A stretch of DNA of 64,000 nt from Dyella monticola (lineage in GTDB: Bacteria > Pseudomonadota > Gammaproteobacteria > Xanthomonadales > Rhodanobacteraceae): assembly GCF_003363155.1 (NCBI RefSeq), contig NZ_QRBE01000018.1, positions 18,560 through 82,559 of the forward strand, in the 5' to 3' direction. Below the pieces are notes generated by a model. That model saw only the letters and a program-made list of their open reading frames with translations, was not told the origin of the DNA and ran no database searches. Numbering within the stretch: position 1 is the first letter of the stretch; every line of letters starts with the position of its first letter. Of this stretch, positions 34,888-43,968 are shown piece after piece. The translations under genes were made by a program, and so were the position numbers.

Positions 34888-36489
34888 ATGCCGGTGATGA
34901 ACGAGCAAACCTTCGTCAGTCCACGCACGCCACCGACAGGCGTGGTCCCCGCCGATACGCTGACGCCTGCTGATCGCTATCAGGAGTTATTTATCGACGT
35001 GCAGCGAGGGCGTGTATTTCCCGACAGCAAAACCTTCGTCGATTGCGCACCGCACGGCGAGCCGGAATGCATTCTCCAGCTGTATCGTACCGAGCGCGCG
35101 GAACCTGGCTTCGATCTCGCCACCTTCGTGCATGCGAATTTCGAAGTGCCGCGGATTCATCGCAGTCACTACGTATCCGTGCCGGGGCAACCGCTGCGCG
35201 AGCACATCGACAGCCTGTGGGACGTGCTTACACGGCGGCCCGATCGGCACCCGCCGCGATCGTCCTTGCTGCCATTGCCCCATCGTTACGTCGTGCCGGG
35301 CGGACGCTTCTGCGAGCTTTACTATTGGGATTCGTATTTTACGATGCTGGGGCTCGCGGAAAGTGGGCGCCACGATCTGTTGCACTGCATGGCCAGCAAC
35401 TTCGGCCACTTGATCGATACGTTTGGCCATATTCCCAATGGCAACCGCACCTATTACCTGAGTCGGTCCCAGCCGCCCGTCTTCGCGTTGATGGTGGAGT
35501 TGTTCGAGAAGCATGGCGTGCGCGACGCCATCGAATGGCTGCCGCAACTGCGCAAGGAATACGACTTCTGGATGGAAGGTGCGGATGCCCTGCAGCCAGG
35601 AGACGCGCATCGTCGCTGCGTGCGATTGGACGACGGCAGCCTGCTCAATCGCTATTGGGATGATCGCGATACGCCGCGCGAGGAATCGCACCTCGAAGAC
35701 GTCACCACCGCAAGCCGTACGACGCGACCGAAGACACAGGTGTATCGGGACCTGCGTGCTGGCGCCGAATCTGGCTGGGATTTCAGCTCGCGCTGGTGTG
35801 ATGGCAAGTTGGAAACCATCCGCACCACGGCTATTATTCCGGTCGATCTCAACGCTTTCCTCTACAAGCTGGAACAGCAAATTGCCGAACTCAGCCGCGC
35901 CGACAGGCAGGACAAGCAGGCCGATGATTTTACGGCGCGTGCCTATACGCGCCGCACCGCGATCAATCGGCAGCTGTGGAACGATAAGGAAGGCTGTTTT
36001 CTCGACTACGACTGGCAGCGCCATGCGCCACGCCCAGCACTGAACGCCGCCACCAGCGCGCCGCTTTATGTCGGCCTGGCGAGCGCCAAACAAGCCATGC
36101 GCGTAGCCGACGCCATGTGCACGCGACTGATGGAAGAGGGCGGAATGGGTGCCACGGATGTAGAGAGTGGCCAACAGTGGGACAAACCGAACGGTTGGGC
36201 GCCGCTGCAATGGCTGGCGATTCAAGGCTTGCGTCGGTATGGCCTGCATGCGTATGCCGAAGACATTGCCCATCGCTGGTTGCTTACGGTGAGCAGTCTG
36301 TACGAGCGGGAAAGCAAGCTCGTGGAAAAATACGTGCTGAACGTACCGCCGGGTGGCGCCGTCGGCGGTAGCGGCGGCGAATATCCGCTGCAGGATGGTT
36401 TCGGCTGGACCAACGGTGTGACGCGCCGCCTTTTGCACGAAAAGCCCGACCACAAAGCGCACCACGCCTGTGCGGGCGCAAAAGCGTAG
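34888..36489 (+). CDS. treF: Trehalase, GH37 family
   Basis: Hydrolyses trehalose to two glucose molecules. It is about 533 residues. Both GH37 signatures are present: PGGRF (137-141) running into the WDSYF block, and QWDKPNGWAPLQW further on. There is no signal peptide, so it is the cytoplasmic TreF type rather than periplasmic TreA. Possible starts are GTG 34885, ATG 34888 and ATG 34897; the ribosome-binding site is weak. No trehalose transporter is nearby. The gene is followed by an SDR. Confidence 0.92.
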   Translation: MPVMNEQTFVSPRTPPTGVVPADTLTPADRYQELFIDVQRGRVFPDSKTFVDCAPHGEPECILQLYRTERAEPGFDLATFVHANFEVPRIHRSHYVSVPGQPLREHIDSLWDVLTRRPDRHPPRSSLLPLPHRYVVPGGRFCELYYWDSYFTMLGLAESGRHDLLHCMASNFGHLIDTFGHIPNGNRTYYLSRSQPPVFALMVELFEKHGVRDAIEWLPQLRKEYDFWMEGADALQPGDAHRRCVRLDDGSLLNRYWDDRDTPREESHLEDVTTASRTTRPKTQVYRDLRAGAESGWDFSSRWCDGKLETIRTTAIIPVDLNAFLYKLEQQIAELSRADRQDKQADDFTARAYTRRTAINRQLWNDKEGCFLDYDWQRHAPRPALNAATSAPLYVGLASAKQAMRVADAMCTRLMEEGGMGATDVESGQQWDKPNGWAPLQWLAIQGLRRYGLHAYAEDIAHRWLLTVSSLYERESKLVEKYVLNVPPGGAVGGSGGEYPLQDGFGWTNGVTRRLLHEKPDHKAHHACAGAKA

Positions 36490-36578
36490 CGTTCCATACA
36501 CAGCATCGTCGCGCTGCTCACATCCGTCACACGGCGTTGCCGACACGCTTGCCGTCAGCAACGACGAGGATCGGCACG

Positions 36579-37430
36579 ATGAATACTCCCGCAGCGGTTG
36601 CGCATTCCACCGCGCCTTCCCTGGCGATTCCCAAAACCTTGAAGGGACAAAAAGCGCTCGTCACCGGCGCCAATTCCGGTATCGGCATGGCCGTGGCCGC
36701 GGCACTGGGCGAGGCTGGTGCGGATGTCGCCGCCAATTACGTCGATGGCGACGAAGCGGCGGCAAAGGTCGTGGAGGCGATTCGCGCTCACGGTGTGCAA
36801 GCGATTGCGTATAAAGCCGACGTATCCTCTGAGGAACAGGTCGCCACGATGTTCCGCGATGTGATCGAGCGCTTCGGTACGCTCGACATTCTCATCAACA
36901 ACGCCGGCCTGCAACGCGATTCGGCGTTCCATGCGATGACGTTGGCGCAATGGAACACGGTGCTCAATGTGAACCTCACCGGGCAGTTCCTGTGCGCGCG
37001 GGCCGCCGTTGCCGAATTTCTACGGCGCGGCGTGGTGCCGGAGGTTTCGTGTGCGGCGGGAAAGATCATCTGCATGAGCTCCGTGCACCAGGAAATCCCC
37101 TGGGCGGGCCATGCGAACTACGCAACCTCCAAGGGCGGCATCAAACTGCTGATGGAAAGTCTCGCCCAGGAGATGGCACCGCATCGCATCCGCGTCAACG
37201 CGATTGCACCCGGCGCGATCCGCACGCCGATCAACACCGCAGCCTGGAATACACCTGAGGCGTACAAGCGCCTGATGACCTTGGTGCCCTACGGCCGCAT
37301 CGGGGAGCCGGAAGACGTCGCGCGCGCTGCGGTGTGGCTGGCTTCCGATCTTTCCGATTACGTGGTCGGCACGACCGTGTTTGTCGACGGTGGCATGACC
37401 TTATATCCGGGCTTTGCCACGGGCGGCTGA
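36579..37430 (+). CDS. SDR family oxidoreductase (glucose-1-dehydrogenase-like)
   Basis: A 283-residue short-chain dehydrogenase. The cofactor motif is VTGANSGIGMAV, then ILINNAGLQRDSAFH. The catalytic Ser is in CMSSVHQEIPW and Tyr/Lys in NYATSKGG. The N-terminal 30 residues are a low-complexity Ala/Pro/Thr leader. VHQEIPWAGHANYATSKGG is the pattern of glucose 1-dehydrogenase-type SDRs. That would fit oxidation of glucose released by the neighbouring trehalase, but this is inference. The ATG at 36579 follows GAGG by about nine bases. Confidence 0.87.
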   Translation: MNTPAAVAHSTAPSLAIPKTLKGQKALVTGANSGIGMAVAAALGEAGADVAANYVDGDEAAAKVVEAIRAHGVQAIAYKADVSSEEQVATMFRDVIERFGTLDILINNAGLQRDSAFHAMTLAQWNTVLNVNLTGQFLCARAAVAEFLRRGVVPEVSCAAGKIICMSSVHQEIPWAGHANYATSKGGIKLLMESLAQEMAPHRIRVNAIAPGAIRTPINTAAWNTPEAYKRLMTLVPYGRIGEPEDVARAAVWLASDLSDYVVGTTVFVDGGMTLYPGFATGG

Positions 37431-37477
37431 CATCGGCGTTCGCTATCTACCGCGCGGCGTGCCGCCACACGCGGAGA

Positions 37478-37501
37478 GGGCGCACGAATGCGCCCGGTTT
37501 T
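37478..37501 (+). terminator. Intrinsic terminator after the SDR gene
   Basis: GGGCGCA-CGAA-TGCGCCC, a perfect seven-pair stem with a tetraloop, is followed by GGTTTT. It lies 47 bases after the SDR stop codon, ahead of the convergent hydrolase gene. Confidence 0.7.
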
Positions 37502-37550
37502 GAGAAACGAGGAAAGCCCAGTCTCAGCATCTTTGGCCGCGCTGCAAACG

Positions 37551-38531
37551 TCAATGCGCCAAAATGAAATTGGTCAGCACCTGCGCGAACGCCTGCGACT
37601 TCTCCAGCTGCGGCATGTGATTGCAGCCGTTGAGGATGCTCGTACTGATCGACGGCGCATGGGTCAGCCCGTCACGTAGGCTTTCCAGTGCGGAAATATC
37701 AATGATCTTATCGTCATGGCACCACATGCCGAGTACCGGCATGGTCAGCTTGTCGAGCCGGGTCTGCAGGGAGAGCGCCTGCGAATTTTCGCGCAGCTCA
37801 TTGAACGTGCTGTCGATGAATGCGCGATTCTCGATGTTTTCCTTCACGAACACATCGATGAAACGCCCGGGCACATGAGGCACGTGCTCAAACGCCAAGG
37901 CGGTGGCGCGCTCAAAACCGGCGCGGTCGTTGAACACGAAGGGATCCTTGCCGGCCAGTGCTTCCTTGGCGAAATCGTTCTCCTTGAATTTCAGCCCGAA
38001 TGAATCGACCAGCGCCAGTTCGGCGACATCCTGCGGATGTTCGGCGGCATACACGCCGGCAATCGCGCCGCCCATCGAATGGCCGACGATCATTGCATGC
38101 TGCAAATGCAGTGTCTGGATGAAGTCGTCCAGACGCTCGGCCTGGTTGTCGATGTTGTAGCTGGCGCCAGGGATGCGCGAGGACTCGCCCCAACCGGGCA
38201 GATCGGGAATGACGACATGGAAATGTGCGGTAAGCAGCGGCGCCACTTTGAGCCACACATCCTTGTTGGCTGCAAAGCCATGCAGCAACACGATGGTGGG
38301 CCCATTGCCGCCTTCGTAATACACCCAACGTGTGTCGCCGGCCTGCACCGCGTTCTTTTGAAGTTGTGCGGTGGTCGCGTCGTGCCACGTCTTGGCCTTC
38401 AATAGCCATTGTGGTGCGAACAGGTAACTGCCGCCGAGTATCACGATCGCCAGCACGGCAAGGATGCCGAGGAATTTGAGGCGGCGGATCAGCAAGCGCT
38501 GCCAGAGGGGACGGGTCGTCGTTGTGTTCAT
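37551..38531 (-). CDS. Membrane-anchored alpha/beta hydrolase (lipase-like)
   Basis: About 326 residues. One N-terminal transmembrane helix (residues 19-38) is followed by an alpha/beta hydrolase domain with VLLHGFAANKDVW, the nucleophile elbow VGHSMGG (Ser152), an acid in CHDDKIID and the late His in NGCNHMPQ. The arrangement matches Moraxella-type lipase/esterase relatives facing the periplasm. The ATG at 38531 suits GAGA seven bases upstream better than the one at 38537. Substrate unknown. Confidence 0.85.
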   Translation of the reverse strand: MNTTTTRPLWQRLLIRRLKFLGILAVLAIVILGGSYLFAPQWLLKAKTWHDATTAQLQKNAVQAGDTRWVYYEGGNGPTIVLLHGFAANKDVWLKVAPLLTAHFHVVIPDLPGWGESSRIPGASYNIDNQAERLDDFIQTLHLQHAMIVGHSMGGAIAGVYAAEHPQDVAELALVDSFGLKFKENDFAKEALAGKDPFVFNDRAGFERATALAFEHVPHVPGRFIDVFVKENIENRAFIDSTFNELRENSQALSLQTRLDKLTMPVLGMWCHDDKIIDISALESLRDGLTHAPSISTSILNGCNHMPQLEKSQAFAQVLTNFILAH

Positions 38532-38614
38532 GGACATTTCTCGGAAATTTAGCGGACATGCCCCGCCACGATCCTACCGGGAAGGGCTCGTCACAGATCG
38601 GTCTGCACGGCGCG

Positions 38615-40468
38615 CTAGTGCTTGCCAGCCTTTGCAAACAACGTTTCTACCGCTTGCTGCGTCAGCGGGTGATAGCCGTTCTTCGCCTTGGCATACACCT
38701 GCTTTGCAAAGGCCAGTCCGTCCGGCGTTTTGCTCAACGCGCGGTACACGGGCAGCGTCAGATACAGACGGCCAATGCGTGTCATATGTTCGGCGGCAGC
38801 CGGCCACGTGGCTTTGTCACCTGCCGCAATGGCGTGTACGTACCAGCGCATACCGATTTCGGCATTGGGCGTGCCGGTGAGATGCCATGCCGCATCCAAT
38901 TGCTGCATCGTGGCCAGCGGTGGTGTATCCGGCAGGCCGTCGAGGAAGTACATCCACTCCTGCGTATTCCAGTCTTTGGCGTCGAGTTTGCCGGCCTTCA
39001 ACGTGCCGGCGAGGAAGGCTGTACGCTCTTTGTCGATGGTGTCAAAGCGCGGCGAATCAGGAATCGGCGCATGCGCGGGGATGCCTGTGCCATACACCCA
39101 ATCCTGTACTTCGTTCCAGCTCATTTTGCCGGGGTATTTGTCGATCAGGTTCGGCTTCAGGTAATCAAGCATCTGTTCGGTGGTGATGCTCTGGAACGCG
39201 AAATGGTCGAAATAACCCTTCAGATAATTGTCGAACGTTTCGCGACCGAAGCGTTGCTCCAGCGTACGCAGGAACCATGAGCCCTTGGTGTAGGCAACAT
39301 CGGAAAGCGTATCGTCTGCGTCGATGTTGCCAGGCCTGGGTGCGAGGCGTTGCGCGTTTTCCGGCATCGTGCCGACACCGCGCTGCAGTGAGTGAATGTC
39401 CAGCAACGCTTCCTCATCGGCCTGGCGCTTGCCGTACAGTGCTTCGGTGATGCGACCCTGCACATAGGTGGTGACGCCTTCGTTGAGCCAGATGTCGCGC
39501 CATGAGGCGGCCGTCACCAGGTTGCCGGACCACGAGTGCGCCAACTCATGCGCGACCAATGAAACCAGGCTCTTGTCGCCCACCAGCACAGTTGGCGTAG
39601 CGAAGGTCATATTCGGGTTTTCCATGCCGCCGTACGGAAAACTCGGCGGCAGCACCAGGATGTCGTAGCGACCCCAGCGGTAAGGACCGTACAGCTTTTC
39701 CGCTGTCTGGATCATCTTTTCGGTGTCTTCGAATTCGTGTGCGGCCTTGGCGACCACGGAGGGCTCCGCATACACCGCCGAGCGTGGGCCGGTCTGCTTC
39801 ACCGCAAGATTCCCGGCCGCGATCGCCAGCAGATAAGAAGGAATCGGGTGCGTCTGGTCGAAGCTGAAGTGACCATTCAGCGAATGCGTCGGATCGTTCG
39901 GCGCACTCATCACGACGCGCGTATCGTTGGGTGCGATCACTTGCGCGGTATAGGTGAAGCGGATGGCGGGCGAATCCTGCAGCGGCACCCATGAACGCGC
40001 GTGGATGGATTCCGATTGCGAGAACATGAAAGGCTGTTTCTTGTCGGCCGTCTGCGCGGGCGGCAGCCACTGCAGGCCCGATGCGTTAGGCGAGGTGGTG
40101 TAGACGATGCGCACTCGCTGCGGATGCTGCGGTGCCTGGATGGTGAGCTTGCTGCCGAGCTGTTTGTCGCGCGGTGCCAGCGCATATTTCAACGCTGTCG
40201 CCTTGCCATGGGCATCCACCGATTCGACGCTCGCGATGCTCAGGTCGCGCGTATCCAACACCAGCGCAGGGGCTTTGGGATCGGTCCAGGCCAGCGTCAA
40301 CGTGGCCAGCCCTTCCAGCTTGCGGTGCGGAAAGTCGATCGCGAGCTTGAGATCGAGGTGCGTAACGCGCACCGCGTCAGGTTGGGCGTAGGAGTACGGA
40401 TCGTTGGCATAGGCCGCCAGCGGCAGCAGCAGCGCGCCGAGGGCCAGGGTGCGAAGCGGGAACATCAT
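38615..40468 (-). CDS. Secreted M1 family metallopeptidase
   Basis: A 617-residue leukotriene-A4-hydrolase-like zinc aminopeptidase. A signal peptide of about 21 residues ends AAYAND. The exopeptidase motif GGMEN is at 280-284, the zinc motif HELAH at 307-311, and the downstream Glu in LNEGVTTYVQG. GGMEN rather than GAMEN marks the LTA4H/cold-active aminopeptidase branch. It probably digests peptides in the periplasm. The start is either of two adjacent ATGs (40468 or 40465). Neighbour of proline iminopeptidase on the same strand. Confidence 0.92.
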   Translation of the reverse strand: MMFPLRTLALGALLLPLAAYANDPYSYAQPDAVRVTHLDLKLAIDFPHRKLEGLATLTLAWTDPKAPALVLDTRDLSIASVESVDAHGKATALKYALAPRDKQLGSKLTIQAPQHPQRVRIVYTTSPNASGLQWLPPAQTADKKQPFMFSQSESIHARSWVPLQDSPAIRFTYTAQVIAPNDTRVVMSAPNDPTHSLNGHFSFDQTHPIPSYLLAIAAGNLAVKQTGPRSAVYAEPSVVAKAAHEFEDTEKMIQTAEKLYGPYRWGRYDILVLPPSFPYGGMENPNMTFATPTVLVGDKSLVSLVAHELAHSWSGNLVTAASWRDIWLNEGVTTYVQGRITEALYGKRQADEEALLDIHSLQRGVGTMPENAQRLAPRPGNIDADDTLSDVAYTKGSWFLRTLEQRFGRETFDNYLKGYFDHFAFQSITTEQMLDYLKPNLIDKYPGKMSWNEVQDWVYGTGIPAHAPIPDSPRFDTIDKERTAFLAGTLKAGKLDAKDWNTQEWMYFLDGLPDTPPLATMQQLDAAWHLTGTPNAEIGMRWYVHAIAAGDKATWPAAAEHMTRIGRLYLTLPVYRALSKTPDGLAFAKQVYAKAKNGYHPLTQQAVETLFAKAGKH

Positions 40469-40599
40469 TCGGCTTCCAAACAGGAATCGGGAGCGGCGAG
40501 TATGCCATCGACACCCCTTTCTGGCCCCTGGCGGAGGTTGGGCGGGCCGCCCGGCAGGCGCCGTTTCAGGCCCCTGTGATGCCCGGGCACTCGCCGCGA

Positions 40600-41550
40600 T
40601 CAGCAGTATCGATCGGCAAGGCGGTCGGTGGCCTGGATCAGCACGTCGACAATCGCGGGCTCCGACGCGGCATGGCCGGCCAGCACGATATGAAATTCGG
40701 CTTCTGGCCATTGCGCAGCGAGGTCGCACGCGCTCTTGACCGGGCAGATGATGTCGTAGCGCCCGTGCACGATGGTGGTGGGAATGTGGCGCAATTTGTT
40801 TACGTCACGCAGCAGTTGCCCGGGTTCGAGGAACGCGTGGTTGCGAAAATAATGCGCTTCGATGCGTGCGAGACTGAGCGCCACGTCGGGCGCGGCGAAA
40901 CTCGCTTCGGTTTCGGGACTTTCTTCCAGCGTGATGCCAACGCCTTCCCATGCCCCCCACGCCGTGGCCGCTTCCAGTCGGGTCTTCTCATCATGGGAGG
41001 TGAGGCGTTGCCAATACGCATCAAGCATGTGGCCACGTTCGTGCGCAGGGATCGCGGCGGCGAAGCGTTGCCATTTTTCCGGCAAAATCCAGGATGCGCC
41101 GCCTTCTTCGTAATACCAGCGGACTTCTTCCGGGCGACATAAAAAGATACCCCGCAGCACGAGACCCAGCACGCGATCGGGATGTGTCTGCGCATAGGCC
41201 AAGGCGAGCGTGGAACCCCAGGAACCGCCGAACACCACCCAGCGTTCCACCGCTATCTGCTCGCGAATGGCCTCGATATCTGCGACCAGATGCCAGGTGG
41301 TGTTATCGGTCAGATCAGCGAACGGCGTGGACCGCCCTGCGCCGCGCTGATCGACCAATACGATGCGATAACGCGCCGGATCGAAGAAGCGACGATGATA
41401 AGGCGATAGCCCCGCGCCTGGCCCGCCGTGCAGGAATATCACCGGCAGCCCATGCGGATTGCCGCATTCCTCCACATACAGCGTATGCCGGCCATCCACC
41501 GCGATCTGATGGGTGCGGTAAGGCTCAATCTCCGGGTACATCGTGCGCAT
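40600..41550 (-). CDS. pip: Proline iminopeptidase
   Basis: Cytoplasmic S33 serine peptidase releasing N-terminal proline from peptides. It is 316 residues, usual for the family. It has FLHGGPGAGLSP, DQRGAGRSTP, the nucleophile elbow GGSWGS (Ser110), LRGIFL and the Asp in GRYDIICP. An MYPEIEPYRTHQI start is typical of Xanthomonas-type Pip. With pepN and the secreted M1 enzyme it adds to a peptide-scavenging set in this window. Confidence 0.94.
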   Translation of the reverse strand: MRTMYPEIEPYRTHQIAVDGRHTLYVEECGNPHGLPVIFLHGGPGAGLSPYHRRFFDPARYRIVLVDQRGAGRSTPFADLTDNTTWHLVADIEAIREQIAVERWVVFGGSWGSTLALAYAQTHPDRVLGLVLRGIFLCRPEEVRWYYEEGGASWILPEKWQRFAAAIPAHERGHMLDAYWQRLTSHDEKTRLEAATAWGAWEGVGITLEESPETEASFAAPDVALSLARIEAHYFRNHAFLEPGQLLRDVNKLRHIPTTIVHGRYDIICPVKSACDLAAQWPEAEFHIVLAGHAASEPAIVDVLIQATDRLADRYC

Positions 41551-41737
41551 GTGGCATGTCCTTAGGGCGGGAGCGCATGGGCGGCGCTGCTGACGCGGAG
41601 CTTACCGCCAGGCCGGATGCGATAGGCGTTCATCCCACATTTGTCCAAATGTAACGGCAGGGTGGGCATACTCGCTTGCAGGGGTTTATGCATGCCGCCT
41701 GCATCTTAAAAAGGCGGACCATTCAAGGAGCGTCCAA

Positions 41738-43321
41738 GTGCCTAAGCAACATTCTCTGAGCGCCGCTATGGTGGCGGCCACGTGCGCGAGCATGCTGGTA
41801 CTGGCCGGTTGCAACCAGCAGCCGTCGCAGAACCAGGGCAGCGCGCCGGCGTCGTCCGCCAGCGCGCCTGCGTCTGCCAGCAGCGCGCAGGCACAACAGC
41901 AGGCATATACGCCACCCACGGCCGATCAGCTCTACCAGCTGGTGGCGCCCATCGCCCTGTTTCCCGACAAGCTCGTTGCGCAGGTGCTGGCTGGATCGAC
42001 CTATCCGGACGAGGTCACCGCGGCGCAAAACCTGGTCGCGCAGAACCCGAATCTGAAAGGCGATCTGCTGCAGGCCGCGGTGGAGCCGCAAAGCTGGGAT
42101 GCGAGCGTGAAGGGGCTCACCCAGTTCCCATCGGTATTGAGCCAGATGGCGCAGAACATCCAGTGGACCACCGCACTGGGCCAGGCTTACGTCAATGATC
42201 CCACCGACGTGCTCAACGCCATCCAGGTGATGCGTCAGCGTGCACGGGCGCAGGGCAATCTGCAGAATTCAGCGCAGCAGGCGGTGACCGTGCAGCCCGC
42301 GCAAGCGGCGCAACAAAGCGAACAGGAGGCCGGTTATGTCGCCAACAGCGACGCGCCCCCGGTGTATTCAGGCCCTGACGTAGTGCCGCCGCCATCGCAG
42401 ATCATCCAGATCGATCCTTCGCAATCGGGTGCCGTGTACGTGCCCAGCTACGACCCGCAAACCGTTTACGGCGGCGAAGTGCCGTACTACCCGTCCTATC
42501 AGTATGAACAGCCCGGATACACCACCGGCGAAGTCGTGGCAGTGGGTGCCGTGGCGTTTGGCGCCGCCATCTTGGTGGGTTCGCTGATGGACCACGGCAA
42601 TCACGGTGGCGGCTGGCATTCGTGGGGCATGAATTGGGGCGGCGGTTACGGTGGCGGCGGTGGTGGGCCGCATCGTCCGGCGGTGGTTTACAACAATCAG
42701 ACGTATGTGTCGCGTTCGACCACCGTGGTCAATCGTTACACCACGATCAACAACTACAACAATCGCACCGCCAATAACGTCGTCAACAATCGCAATCAGT
42801 TCAACCCAAATCATGCGCCGGCGCAGCCGATGAATACACCCAACTTTGGGCATCAAGGTCGTCCGTCGGCGGCAGCACCGCATGTGCTGATACCCGAACA
42901 ACGTGTGGCGCAAGAGGCGCGCGCCAACACCATGCACACCCCGGCACCGGCCACACAACGGCCGGTATCTGCACCGCGTCCGCAGGAAACGATTCGTCAG
43001 CCGGTGCCGCGTCCGCAGTCGGCGGTCCATGCAGTGCCACAAGCGCATCCGCAGCCGGCGTTCCATGCGACGCCTCAAGCGCAACCGCGTCCGGCGTTCC
43101 ATGCTGCGCCGCAGGCGCATCCGCAACCGGCGATGCATGCCGCACCTCAGGCACACCCGGCGCCGCGTCCGGCACCCGCGCCGCAGGTGCATCGTCCCGC
43201 ACCCGCGCCTGCACCCCATGCGGCACCAGCGCAGCACGCGCCACAGCCGCATCCCGCGCAGCAGCATCCTCAAAACAATGGACATCAGCCGCCAAAGAAG
43301 AAGGACGAGTCACACGGCTGA
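41738..43321 (+). CDS. DUF3300 lipoprotein with a His/Pro/Ala-rich tail
   Basis: A 527-residue secreted lipoprotein: signal peptide with lipobox LAGC (Cys25), a Ser/Ala/Gln linker, then the DUF3300 domain (LVAPIALFPDKLVAQVLAGSTY). A Gly/Trp-rich segment (GGGWHSWGMNWGGGYGGGGGG) and an Asn/Thr-rich one follow. The last 130 residues repeat a unit like FHAAPQAHPQPA several times. The start is GTG at 41738, eight bases after AAGGAG. Function unknown; the His-rich tail could bind metals or surface polymers. Confidence 0.85.
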   Translation: MPKQHSLSAAMVAATCASMLVLAGCNQQPSQNQGSAPASSASAPASASSAQAQQQAYTPPTADQLYQLVAPIALFPDKLVAQVLAGSTYPDEVTAAQNLVAQNPNLKGDLLQAAVEPQSWDASVKGLTQFPSVLSQMAQNIQWTTALGQAYVNDPTDVLNAIQVMRQRARAQGNLQNSAQQAVTVQPAQAAQQSEQEAGYVANSDAPPVYSGPDVVPPPSQIIQIDPSQSGAVYVPSYDPQTVYGGEVPYYPSYQYEQPGYTTGEVVAVGAVAFGAAILVGSLMDHGNHGGGWHSWGMNWGGGYGGGGGGPHRPAVVYNNQTYVSRSTTVVNRYTTINNYNNRTANNVVNNRNQFNPNHAPAQPMNTPNFGHQGRPSAAAPHVLIPEQRVAQEARANTMHTPAPATQRPVSAPRPQETIRQPVPRPQSAVHAVPQAHPQPAFHATPQAQPRPAFHAAPQAHPQPAMHAAPQAHPAPRPAPAPQVHRPAPAPAPHAAPAQHAPQPHPAQQHPQNNGHQPPKKKDESHG

Positions 43322-43331
43322 CGATACGCGC

Positions 43332-43355
43332 GCCCGCCCTGTTCGCAGGGCGGGC
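43332..43355. terminator. Bidirectional terminator hairpin between convergent genes
   Basis: A perfect ten-pair stem, GCCCGCCCTG and its complement, closed by a TTCG tetraloop. It lies between the DUF3300 stop (43321) and the Lrp-like gene, whose stop codon it touches. No T tract follows on the plus strand. Confidence 0.6.
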
Positions 43356-43855
43356 TAGTCCTTGGAGAGCGCGCGTGCCGTATCCCACATGCCACGCGTC
43401 ACGGGACGATTGGCGTGCGGCGTTTGCAGGACGATCAGCGTGGTCGTACTGATGCTGGCGTGGATTTTCAGCAGGCGATCGAGTATGGCTTCCAAGTGCA
43501 TGATCGACATCGCCACGACGCGCAGCAGTGCGGAATCTTCGCCAGCAAGACGACGGCAATCGAGCACCTCCGGCACATCCGCAACCAATTTGCCGATGCG
43601 TGCGCAAATACCGCCGTCGCACCGCAGGCGAACCATGGCTTCGATGCCGAAGCCTACCCGCCGGGGATCGATCACGGCGCGATAACTGCCGATCACGCCG
43701 GTTTCTTCCAATCGCTTTATACGCTCGGCCACGGCCGGTGCGGAAAGGCGCACCTTGCGACCCAGTTCGGCGTAGCCCACGCGTGCATCCTGCTGCAAGG
43801 CCTCCAGCAGTTGCCAGTCCTTGGGGTCCAACTCGGCTTTCGATTCGTAGGTCAT
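43355..43855 (-). CDS. Lrp/AsnC family transcriptional regulator
   Basis: A 166-residue feast/famine regulator. N-terminal HTH: LDPKDWQLLEALQQDARVGYAELGRKV, then LSAPAVAERIKRLEETGVI. A C-terminal RAM/ACT-like ligand domain follows. It is divergent from a DMT exporter (start 43969), a common pairing in which the regulator controls the exporter in response to an amino acid. The ATG at 43855 (MTYESKAELD) is preferred over 43912 and 43888. It probably acts in the 113-base shared region. Confidence 0.9.
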   Translation of the reverse strand: MTYESKAELDPKDWQLLEALQQDARVGYAELGRKVRLSAPAVAERIKRLEETGVIGSYRAVIDPRRVGFGIEAMVRLRCDGGICARIGKLVADVPEVLDCRRLAGEDSALLRVVAMSIMHLEAILDRLLKIHASISTTTLIVLQTPHANRPVTRGMWDTARALSKD

Positions 43856-43968
43856 GGCAGCCCGCTGATAGTTCGATCGATGGCGAAACATCGGAAGGAA
43901 GATCGGAACCATTATTCACTGGGTGAGGACTCGCGGCTAGCATTTGCACCGTTCCCCCAGGGATACCC

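Noticed and set aside
34987..36561. A 524-codon open frame on the minus strand opposite the trehalase
   Set aside because: It is the mirror of a GC-rich gene with clear GH37 motifs on the other strand; the protein shows no family resemblance and is rich in Arg/His/Ala, as expected for an antisense frame.
42368..43285. A 305-codon Arg/Met-rich minus-strand frame opposite the DUF3300 gene
   Set aside because: Its composition is simply the complement of the His/Pro/Ala repeats; the lipoprotein has a ribosome-binding site and lipobox.
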